A stretch of 64,000 nt of DNA from Anaerolineales bacterium. Lineage in GTDB: Bacteria > Chloroflexota > Anaerolineae > Anaerolineales > UBA11579. Location of the stretch: NCBI GenBank assembly GCA_019637805.1, contig JAHBVB010000002.1, positions 980,981-1,044,980 of the forward strand, in the 5' to 3' direction. The notes beneath the pieces were generated by a model. The model searched no databases, was not told where the DNA came from, and was given only the letters and a program-made list of their open reading frames with translations. Position 1 is the first letter of the stretch, and every line of letters starts with the position of its first letter. The position numbers and the translations under genes were made by a program. Shown one piece after another: positions 8,132 through 14,467 of this stretch.

Positions 8132-9508
8132 CTAAAACTCCGAGAAGTCGATGTTCTTGGTGGCGGCGTTCTCGAACTTGGCCAGGTCCTCACGGAAGAC
8201 CAGCTCGACAATGCCGGTAGGCCCGTTGCGGTGCTTGCTGATCATGATCTCAGCCACGTTCTTGCGCAGGCTGTCCTCTTCGTTCAGGTCGGGCCGGTGG
8301 ATGAACATGACGATGTCGGCATCCTGTTCCAGCGAGCCGGACTCACGCAGGTCGGACAGGACCGGGCGTTTGTCGGCGCGCTGCTCCACGGCGCGCGAGA
8401 GCTGGGCGGCGGCCAGCACCGGCACGTTCAGCTCGCGGGCCAGCACCTTCAGGCTGCGCGAAATATACGAGACCTCTTGCACACGGTTCTCGTTGCGTGT
8501 CTCGCCGCGCATCAGCTGCAAATAATCCACCACAATCAGGTCCAGGCCAAATTCCATATGCAGGCGGCGGCACTTGGCGCGCATCTGCGTGGGCGAAATG
8601 CCGGGCGTGTCATCCAGAAAGATGCGCGTGTCGCCCAGCACATCCATCGCCTGGGCGAACAGGTCCCACTCGTTTTGGTTCAGCTTGCCGCTGCGCATCT
8701 TCTGGCCGTTGATGCCGGTCTCCTGCGACAGCAGGCGCTGCACCAACTGGTCGTTGGACATTTCCATCGAGAAAATGGCGACATGCTTCTTGGCGATCTG
8801 AGCGGCGTTCTTGGCCACCGACATCAGGAAGCTGGTCTTACCCTGGGCCGGGCGGCCGGCGAAGATCAGCAGGTCGGAGGGCTGCAGGCCCATCAAGAGC
8901 CGGTCCAGGTCAATAAAGCCGGTGGGCACGCCGTAGATCTCTTCGCCGCGGCGGGACATCTGCTCCACCTGGTCGAAGTAGTCCGACAGCACCACCTTGA
9001 TCGGCTGCAGGTCGGTGGAGAGGCGCTGCTCGCTGGCGCCGAAAACGGCCTTCTCGGCCTCGTCAATGGCGCTCTCCACGGTGATGTCTTCCTGGTAAGC
9101 CACCTTGGCGATCTTGTTGGCGGCTTCCAGCAGGCGGCGGCGGATGGAGCTGTGCTGCACCAGCCGGCCATAGGCCTCGGCGTGCATGGAGCTGGGCACG
9201 TTGTTGACCAGGCTGGTCAGGTAGGCCGGGCCGCCCACCTCGGCCAGGCGGCCCTGCTTGTCCAGCTCCTCGGTGACGGTCAGCATGTCCACCGGGATGC
9301 GCTGCTCATGCAAGGCGGTGAAAGCCTCCCAGATCCAGCGCAGGCGGTGGATGTGGAAGTCGTCGCCGGTCAGGAAACCGGCCACGTCGTAATAGGCTTC
9401 GGGGTTGATCAGCACCGAGCCGATCACGGCCTCTTCGGTCTCGCGGCTGTGCGGAACCAACTGCGGGCTGGGGGCTTGCTCGGCTTCTTGCGGGAAGAGA
9501 TCGCTCAT
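8132..9508 (-). CDS. dnaB: Replicative DNA helicase
   Basis: A 458-residue DnaB hexameric helicase, which unwinds DNA at the replication fork. The N-terminal domain starts PHSRETEEAVIGSVLINPEA and contains VDMLTVTEEL; a linker leads to the RecA-type core with Walker A GRPAQGKTS, FSMEM, Walker B LIVVDYLQLM, AAQLSRAVEQR, the arginine-containing DLRESGSLEQDADIV, and KHRNGPTG near the end. Length is normal and no intein is present. The ATG at 9508 follows the upstream gene by six bases, so it is probably co-transcribed with it. Confidence 0.98.
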   Translation of the reverse strand: MSDLFPQEAEQAPSPQLVPHSRETEEAVIGSVLINPEAYYDVAGFLTGDDFHIHRLRWIWEAFTALHEQRIPVDMLTVTEELDKQGRLAEVGGPAYLTSLVNNVPSSMHAEAYGRLVQHSSIRRRLLEAANKIAKVAYQEDITVESAIDEAEKAVFGASEQRLSTDLQPIKVVLSDYFDQVEQMSRRGEEIYGVPTGFIDLDRLLMGLQPSDLLIFAGRPAQGKTSFLMSVAKNAAQIAKKHVAIFSMEMSNDQLVQRLLSQETGINGQKMRSGKLNQNEWDLFAQAMDVLGDTRIFLDDTPGISPTQMRAKCRRLHMEFGLDLIVVDYLQLMRGETRNENRVQEVSYISRSLKVLARELNVPVLAAAQLSRAVEQRADKRPVLSDLRESGSLEQDADIVMFIHRPDLNEEDSLRKNVAEIMISKHRNGPTGIVELVFREDLAKFENAATKNIDFSEF

Positions 9509-9514
9509 GGCGGG

Positions 9515-10087
9515 CTAGTTGTTCTCGCCGCCGGGTTCGTCTTCCTCAGCATCGTCGTCCCCGTCCTCGCCGATGCTGAGGTTGTCCAGAAAGTCTTCAA
9601 ACACTTCCAGGCGGCTGTCGGCTTCTTCCGCCTGCGGTTTCTCTTCGAAAATGTCGTCGGGGGAGAACTCGCCCTCGTCCAGGTCTTCCTCCGGCACGAT
9701 GCCGACGGCGTCCATCACCTCGCGCGAGACCATGATGGGCACGTGCGTGCGCACGGCGATGGCCAGCGCATCCGAGGGCCGCGAGTCGACATTGACCGTG
9801 CGCCCGTCCACCTCGACCACGATGTTGCCGTAAAAGACATCGGCCTTGAGGGCGCGCACTTCCACGCGCGAGACGCGCGCCTCCAGCGAACGCAGCATTT
9901 CGCGGATCAAGTCATGCGTCATTGGTCGGGCCACTTCGACCTCCTGCAAGGCGAAGGTGATCTGCTCGGCCATGTACGGGTCGATCCAAATGGCCAGGTA
10001 GCGCTCGGCATCCACCTCACGCAAGATCACCACGCGCTGCTGGGACATCAGCCCGACGCGAATGCTATCAATGACGACTTCGATCAT
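9515..10087 (-). CDS. Bifunctional nuclease family protein (DUF151)
   Basis: A 190-residue protein. The first 135 residues match the DUF151/BFN domain: MIEVVIDSIRVG, then RYLAIWIDPYMAEQI, RPMTHDLIREML and the conserved VDSRPSDALAIAVR. Plant and bacterial members have been reported to have DNase/RNase activity, but the biochemical role is poorly settled. The last 55 residues are strongly acidic (EDGDDDAEEDEPG) and probably disordered. It is first in the operon with dnaB. A minus-strand TAGAAT at 10158-10153 may be its -10 box, leaving a leader of about 60 bases. Confidence 0.88.
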   Translation of the reverse strand: MIEVVIDSIRVGLMSQQRVVILREVDAERYLAIWIDPYMAEQITFALQEVEVARPMTHDLIREMLRSLEARVSRVEVRALKADVFYGNIVVEVDGRTVNVDSRPSDALAIAVRTHVPIMVSREVMDAVGIVPEEDLDEGEFSPDDIFEEKPQAEEADSRLEVFEDFLDNLSIGEDGDDDAEEDEPGGENN

Positions 10088-10258
10088 CTACTTGCAGCCT
10101 CCCGGCTCAGAAAAAGCCGACCCGGCCGGCGCCCGGGCCGGCAAAGTGGGCTATTCTATCATGTGGGATATCGAGGCTATTTTAACGCCAGCCCCACCGG
10201 AATTGCCAGACGAATATGGATTGTTAAAAACCCGGCTCGTATTTTTTTAACATTGCGT

Positions 10259-10264
10259 TATAAT
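10259..10264 (+). promoter_or_regulatory. -10 box of the response-regulator-like gene
   Basis: TATAAT 68 bases before the ATG at 10332. No clear -35 is visible. The stretch 10088-10331 otherwise holds the divergent promoter region and a GC-rich inverted segment (GGCCGGCGCCCGGGCCGGC). Confidence 0.5.
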
Positions 10265-10331
10265 GCCGCCTTCGAGGCAGCCGATGCAAGACGAGTACGA
10301 CACTTCTACTACATTGGGCGGAAAATAAAGA

Positions 10332-11015
10332 ATGGCGCGCAAGTTCATCAAAGCCAGCAACACGCGCATTCTGTGGGTAGAAGGCCGCTGGACCAGCAAC
10401 CCCGAATTCGTCCCCACCCTGCTCCAGAAGAATTTCCAAGTGGAGCGGGTCACCTCCGGAAAACAAGCCATCAGCCGAGTAGAAAAGAGCCGTCACGATC
10501 TGGTGATCGTCGACGCGGCTTCGATGCGCACCAACGGCAAGCGCATCTGCACCTCAGTGCGCAACCTGGTGGAGAGTATGCCGATCCTGGTGATCTCCGA
10601 CTCGCAATACCCCATCGAAGCCGGCTTCGATTGCGCCAACGCGGTATTGGTGCTGCCCTTCACGCCGCGCAAGCTGATCAACCGCATCGGCCTGCTGCTG
10701 CCGGCGGACGAAGACGGCCTGCTGCGGGCCGGCCCGCTGGAGCTGGACCTGAACGCGCAGACGGTCAAGGTTCACGGCAAGAAGACGGCGCTGACCCCGC
10801 GCCTGATGAAGCTGCTGCGCATGCTGATCGACAATGCCGGCCAGGCCGTGCCGCGCGATACGCTGTTCAAAGAAGTGTGGCGCACCGAATACACCGGGGA
10901 TACGCGCACACTGGACGTGCACATCAGCTGGCTGCGCCAGGCGATCGAAAAGGACCCCAAGAAGCCCAAGCTGCTGCACACCATGCGGCGCATGGGCTAC
11001 CGGCTGGATATATAA
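10332..11015 (+). CDS. OmpR-type transcription regulator with degenerate receiver domain
   Basis: A 227-residue protein with an N-terminal receiver-like domain (1-120) and a C-terminal OmpR/PhoB winged helix (130-227: LTPRLMKLLRMLIDNAGQAV, TLDVHISWLRQAIE, TMRRMGYRLDI). The phospho-acceptor position remains (DLVIVDAAS), but the N-terminal acidic pair is lost (ILWVEG instead of VEDD) and the conserved Lys-Pro near residue 108 reads VLPFTPRKL. Normal phosphorylation is therefore doubtful. No histidine kinase adjoins it. A strong terminator follows directly. Confidence 0.85.
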   Translation: MARKFIKASNTRILWVEGRWTSNPEFVPTLLQKNFQVERVTSGKQAISRVEKSRHDLVIVDAASMRTNGKRICTSVRNLVESMPILVISDSQYPIEAGFDCANAVLVLPFTPRKLINRIGLLLPADEDGLLRAGPLELDLNAQTVKVHGKKTALTPRLMKLLRMLIDNAGQAVPRDTLFKEVWRTEYTGDTRTLDVHISWLRQAIEKDPKKPKLLHTMRRMGYRLDI

Positions 11016-11042
11016 AAAGCTCCCTTGCGGGAGCTTTTTGTT
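11014..11042. terminator. Bidirectional intrinsic terminator
   Basis: AAAAAGCTCCC, loop TTGC, GGGAGCTTTTT. A- and T-tracts on both sides let it end both the regulator gene on the plus strand and the DtxR-family gene on the minus strand. Confidence 0.9.
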
Positions 11043-11056
11043 TGCTGTCGAGAAGG

Positions 11057-11722
11057 CTAGGCTTTCTCCACCCACAGGCTGGAGGCCAGCTCGTAGCCGA
11101 TGACCTGATCGCTGCGCTCGAATTGCAGGCGCAGCGGGCCATTGAACGGCGCCCGGCTGACCAGGGTGAATTCCACGCCGGGGGTCAGGCCCAGGTTGCC
11201 GATGTAGCGCAGCTTGTCCATGTCATGCGTGCGCACCCGGCTCAGCCGCCAGGCGCTGCCGGGTTCCATGTCCACCAGCGGCGCATCCTGCGGCATGATG
11301 ATGGTGCCGTCCTTGCTAGGGATGGGTTCGCCGTGCGGGCAGCGGGTCGGGTTGCCGGCCATTTCCGCCATGCGGTCCTCCAGCTCGCCGTTCATGCCGC
11401 GCTCAAAGACGTCGGTCAGCTCGTGGGCGGCGGCCCAGTCGTAGCCCATAACCTTGACCAGGAAAACTTCGCCCAGGCGGTGGCGGCGCAGGGCCGGCAT
11501 GGCAATGCGCTCGCCTTCCATCGTCAGGCGGATGCCGCGGTACGGCTCGTAGGTGGCGTAGCCGGCGTCGGTCAGGCGTTTGACCATGCGGGCGATCGCC
11601 TGCGGAGAGGATTCGACATTATCCGCCAGAATGGAAAGCGAAACCTGCGGGGTGTCCTGCTGGATGCGGAACACCTCGGCGGCGTAGCGCTGCATGGCGG
11701 GAGTAGCCTGTGAGTCAGACAT
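11057..11722 (-). CDS. DtxR/MntR-family metal-dependent regulator
   Basis: A 221-residue regulator. The N-terminal winged helix (MQRYAAEVFRIQ, SLSILADNVESSPQAIARMV), the dimerization/metal domain (LRRHRLGEVFLVKVMGYDW, AAHELTDVFERGMNGELED, CPHGEPIP) and a C-terminal SH3-like FeoA domain match DtxR/IdeR/MntR proteins. Key metal ligands are present: the HR and E residues of RRHRLGE and the H/E of AHELTD. These proteins repress metal-uptake genes when Fe(II) or Mn(II) is bound. No transporter target is adjacent, so the metal is not inferable. Confidence 0.9.
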   Translation of the reverse strand: MSDSQATPAMQRYAAEVFRIQQDTPQVSLSILADNVESSPQAIARMVKRLTDAGYATYEPYRGIRLTMEGERIAMPALRRHRLGEVFLVKVMGYDWAAAHELTDVFERGMNGELEDRMAEMAGNPTRCPHGEPIPSKDGTIIMPQDAPLVDMEPGSAWRLSRVRTHDMDKLRYIGNLGLTPGVEFTLVSRAPFNGPLRLQFERSDQVIGYELASSLWVEKA

Positions 11723-11928
11723 TCGTGTTCGTGGTTGTTCCTATCGCTGCGCTGGCCCTATGGCCCGCGCCGAAAAATAAATATGAAGATTCTGATAAAA
11801 ATTCGCTGCGTGATTATACTACGTTGAAAATTCTGTTCCAATAGAATTAAGTTTATATTTCGCCGGCGTCCAAAACGGCGAAAACAAGGCATTAACATTC
11901 CCATAAAGTCGCCAACAAGCGATAGGCG

Positions 11929-11934
11929 TATAAT
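11929..11934 (+). promoter_or_regulatory. -10 box of phoU
   Basis: TATAAT 21 bases before the phoU ATG, followed by the Shine-Dalgarno TGAGGTG at 11941-11947. The rest of 11723-11955 is AT-rich without another gene. Confidence 0.55.
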
Positions 11935-11955
11935 CAGACTTGAGGTGAACCAGCC

Positions 11956-12642
11956 ATGACCCGGGAAACGCTTGAACGCAAAATGCACGAACTTCTGGAT
12001 GAGGTGCTGCTGCTGGGCAGCATGGTGGAGCAAGCCACCCTGCAGGCCGTGCGCGCCCTGAGAGATCACAACCTAGCCGCCTCGGAAGAAGTCTACAAAG
12101 CGGACAAGATCATTAATGAAAAGCGCTTCGAACTGGAAGAGCGCACCCTGGTGCTGATCGCCACCCAGCAGCCCATGGCGGGCGACCTGCGCATCCTGGC
12201 CGCTGTGCTGGACGTGGCCAGCGAGCTGGAGCGCATGGGCGATTACGCCAAGGGCATTGGCAAGATCAACCTGAACCTGGGCGCCGAGAGCCGTCTGAAG
12301 GTGCCGGCCGAACTGATGCAAATGGCCGAGATCAGTGTGGATATGCTGCACCGCGCCCTAGAAGCCTTTGTGACCCGCGATGCAGATGCGGCCAGCCAGA
12401 TCCCGGCCGAGGACGACAAGGTGGACGCCCTGTTCACAGTGGTCAACAACGAGATCTTGCGCCAGATGGGGGCCGACCCCGGCGATATTGGCCACATCAA
12501 TCACCTGATGTGGGCCTGCCACAACCTGGAGCGCATGGCCGACCGCGTGACCAACATCTGCGAACGCACCATCTTTGTGGCCACCGGCAAACTGGCCGAG
12601 TTCGACAGCAGCGACGACGAGCAGCGCCAACTGGCCAAGTAG
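11956..12642 (+). CDS. phoU: Phosphate transport system regulator PhoU
   Basis: A 228-residue all-helical PhoU, a negative modulator of phosphate uptake signalling that acts with PstB and PhoR. Two homologous three-helix halves are visible, each with the conserved ExxxD-type metal motif: VASELERMGDYAKGI near residue 90 and WACHNLERMADRVTNICE near residue 190. Length is typical. No pst genes or phoR are in the window, so here phoU stands alone with its own promoter. Confidence 0.95.
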   Translation: MTRETLERKMHELLDEVLLLGSMVEQATLQAVRALRDHNLAASEEVYKADKIINEKRFELEERTLVLIATQQPMAGDLRILAAVLDVASELERMGDYAKGIGKINLNLGAESRLKVPAELMQMAEISVDMLHRALEAFVTRDADAASQIPAEDDKVDALFTVVNNEILRQMGADPGDIGHINHLMWACHNLERMADRVTNICERTIFVATGKLAEFDSSDDEQRQLAK

Positions 12643-12655
12643 CCGGCCAATTCAT

Positions 12656-12684
12656 TTGACATCCGCCCACCAACGTGTAATACT
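12656..12684 (+). promoter_or_regulatory. Consensus promoter for candidate small RNA
   Basis: A perfect -35 TTGACA (12656-12661), 17-base spacer, and an extended -10 TGt-AATACT (12676-12684). Predicted start is near 12691. It is the best sigma-70-type match noticed in the window, and no ordinary gene follows on this strand. Confidence 0.7.
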
Positions 12685-12743
12685 CTATCCTGTTGGTGTG
12701 AACCATCCCCCCTTGCTATCCCATCGTAGAGGAGGTGTTGCCC

Positions 12744-12803
12744 ATGGACAGTACTAGTCCTGAACATTGCGCTGTGGCAGCCCTCCTCGCCTCTGAGCGA
12801 TAA
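12744..12803 (+). CDS. Possible 19-residue peptide inside the small RNA
   Basis: ATG with GAGGAGG eight bases upstream; 19 codons then TAA, the stop lying in the loop of the hairpin at 12767-12819. The peptide has no amino-acid run typical of attenuator leaders. Translation is inferred only from the ribosome binding site. Confidence 0.35.
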   Translation: MDSTSPEHCAVAALLASER

Positions 12804-12827
12804 AGCTGCCACAGCGCAAGAAAACCC

Positions 12828-12858
12828 AAAGAGCCGCCTAATAAGCGGCTCTTTGGTA
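12828..12858 (+). terminator. Terminator of candidate small RNA
   Basis: AAAGAGCCGC, loop CTAATAA, GCGGCTCTTT (12828-12854), then GGTATTT. In the other direction the stem is followed by GGGTTTTC, so it may also stop transcription from pfkA. Confidence 0.8.
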
Positions 12859-12862
12859 TTTA

Positions 12863-12894
12863 ATCTGCCTGGGCGATCAATCGCCCAGGCAGAT
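12863..12894. repeat. Perfect 15-bp palindrome at the pfkA 3' end
   Basis: ATCTGCCTGGGCGAT (12863-12877), CA, ATCGCCCAGGCAGAT (12880-12894). The pfkA stop codon occupies 12877-12879 at its centre, so the hairpin includes the last codons of pfkA. Probably an mRNA 3' end or terminator-like stem. Confidence 0.7.
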
Positions 12895-13959
12895 GCCGAT
12901 GTCACGGGCGGCGCGCACGGCATCGCCCTGCAGGTCCACGCGTTTGGGATGGCCCAGCGCCGCTTCCAGCGGCACGTCTGTCACCCGGCCCTGCTGGTAG
13001 GAGACCATGCGCCCGTACTGCCCCGTGGCGGCCAGGCGCAGGGCGGCAGCGCCGTAGCGCGTGGCCAGCCAGCGGTCAAAGGCAGTGGGCGTGCCGCCGC
13101 GCTGGATGTGGCCCAGCACGGTGGTGCGTGTTTCCACCTGGCATTCCTGCTCCAGCCAGGCGGCGACCCGCTGGGCAATGCCGCCCAGACGCGGCAGGGC
13201 CAACAGGTCGCCGGCGCGCGAGAAGACCTGCTCGCCATCCAGTGGCCGGGCACCCTCGGAGACAACCACCAGGCCATCCAGATAGCCGCCAGCCAAACGG
13301 CTGCGGATCTCCTCGGCGATCAGCGAGTAAGAAAAGGGCACTTCGGGGATGAGGATAATGTCCGCTCCGGCGCTGAGGCCGGCATGCAGGGCAATGAAGC
13401 CGGCATCGCGGCCCATCACCTCCAGCAGCATGACGCGCTGGTGCGACTCGGCGGTGGTATGCAGGCGATCTATGGCCTCCACGGCGATGTTGAGGGCGGT
13501 ATCAAAGCCGAAGGTCATCTCGGTACCGCCGACGTCATTGTCGATTGTCTTGGGCACGCCCACGACGTTGACGCCCTTTTGCATCAGGTCACGGGCAATC
13601 GCCAGCGTGCCGTCTCCGCCGACCACAATCAGGGCGTCCAAGCCCAGCTCGGCGATGCGAGCGACCACCTCGCCAGAAGCGTCCTCGACCACCTGCTGGC
13701 CGTCACGCTCCACCAGGCGCGCAAAGGGGTTGCCGCGGTTGGCGGCGCCCAGGATGGTGCCGCCTTTGGAGTGGATGTCTTGCACGCTGGCAGGAGTCAG
13801 CGGCACCAGGCCGTTAGGCAAAAGCAAACCATCGAAGCCGGAGCGAATGCCGACCACTTCGCAGCCGTATTGATGCTCGGCGGCCAGCACCGCGGCGCGA
13901 ATGACGGCGTTAAGGCCGGGGGCGTCACCGCCCCCAGTGAGAATGCCAAATTTCTTCAT
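12877..13959 (-). CDS. pfkA: 6-phosphofructokinase
   Basis: A 360-residue PFK that phosphorylates fructose 6-phosphate in glycolysis. It has the N-terminal GILTGGGDAPGLNAVIR, GGDGT at 114-118, PKTIDNDV at 136-143, MGRDAGFIA, and the substrate motif LGHIQRGGTPTAFDR. Gly117 in GGDG points to ATP rather than pyrophosphate, while Lys137 in PKTIDND is the residue of PPi enzymes; this Gly/Lys pair is known from the so-called group III, actinobacterial-type PFKs. Phosphoryl donor should therefore be tested rather than assumed. A TATACC sequence six bases before ATG may be its -10 box. Confidence 0.95.
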   Translation of the reverse strand: MKKFGILTGGGDAPGLNAVIRAAVLAAEHQYGCEVVGIRSGFDGLLLPNGLVPLTPASVQDIHSKGGTILGAANRGNPFARLVERDGQQVVEDASGEVVARIAELGLDALIVVGGDGTLAIARDLMQKGVNVVGVPKTIDNDVGGTEMTFGFDTALNIAVEAIDRLHTTAESHQRVMLLEVMGRDAGFIALHAGLSAGADIILIPEVPFSYSLIAEEIRSRLAGGYLDGLVVVSEGARPLDGEQVFSRAGDLLALPRLGGIAQRVAAWLEQECQVETRTTVLGHIQRGGTPTAFDRWLATRYGAAALRLAATGQYGRMVSYQQGRVTDVPLEAALGHPKRVDLQGDAVRAARDIGICLGD

Positions 13960-13996
13960 CGTGCTGGTATATCAGAAAATGGCACGCAGTGCGATG

Positions 13997-14440
13997 TCAT
14001 TCCTGCACGTTGGGCAACTTGACCACAGAAAGCCAGTATTCCTTGAAAGAGGAGACCACGCCGATGAATTTCTCCATGCTGACCGGCTTGACGATGTAGG
14101 AGCTGGCGAACTGACGGTAGCTCTCAGTGATATCGGTCTCGTCTTGTGAGGTGGTGAGGACCACCACGGGGATACGCTTGAGGTCCGGGTCGTTCTTGAT
14201 GGCGCTGAGCACTTCGCGCCCGTTCATTTTGGGCAGGTTTAGATCCAGCAAAATCAGGTCTGGGCGGGGCACGGCGGCGTAATCGCCCTGCTGCTTCAGG
14301 TATTGCATGGCGGCCTCACCATCCATAACCACATGCAGTTGGTTGCGCAGCCGGCCTTCCTTAAAGGCCTCCTGCGTCAGGCGCACATCCCCTGGGTTGT
14401 CCTCCACCAGCAGTATGTCAATCATCTCCGTTCCTTCCAT
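13997..14440 (-). CDS. Rcp1/CheY-like single-domain response regulator
   Basis: A 147-residue receiver-only regulator of the Rcp1 type: acidic pair in ILLVEDNPGDVRLTQEAF, phospho-acceptor in DLILLDLNLPKMNGREVL, VVVLTTSQDETD, and the KP lysine in YIVKPVSMEKFIGVV. There is no output domain, so it acts by protein contact, as Rcp1 does with phytochrome-like kinases. The ATG at 14440 has GAGAGG upstream. It follows the kinase gene by 27 bases on the same strand and is its probable partner. Confidence 0.92.
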   Translation of the reverse strand: MEGTEMIDILLVEDNPGDVRLTQEAFKEGRLRNQLHVVMDGEAAMQYLKQQGDYAAVPRPDLILLDLNLPKMNGREVLSAIKNDPDLKRIPVVVLTTSQDETDITESYRQFASSYIVKPVSMEKFIGVVSSFKEYWLSVVKLPNVQE

Positions 14441-14467
14441 GTCGCCTCTCCTTTTGTCCGAGCATGC

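Larger units (their letters stand above)
12691..12858 (+). ncRNA. Candidate small RNA with a 19-codon ORF
   Basis: A stand-alone unit of about 168 bases between phoU and the convergent pfkA. It contains a tiny ORF, ATG 12744 to TAA 12803, encoding MDSTSPEHCAVAALLASER, preceded by the strong Shine-Dalgarno GAGGAGG (12729-12735). A perfect 15-bp hairpin (12767-12781 with 12805-12819) has a 23-base loop that begins CCTCCTC (12782-12788), exactly complementary to that Shine-Dalgarno. A terminator closes the unit. The fold suggests translational self-control, a dual-function RNA or a known RNA class I do not recognise; it has no obvious 6S closing stem. Confidence 0.55.

Noticed and set aside
7502-11713. 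A 1403-codon open frame on the plus strand
   Set aside because: It runs antisense to the helicase operon and the bifunctional-nuclease gene, crosses intergenic and promoter sequence and overlaps the regulator and DtxR genes. Its composition (Gln, His, Arg, Val, Gly rich) is that of a high-GC shadow frame.
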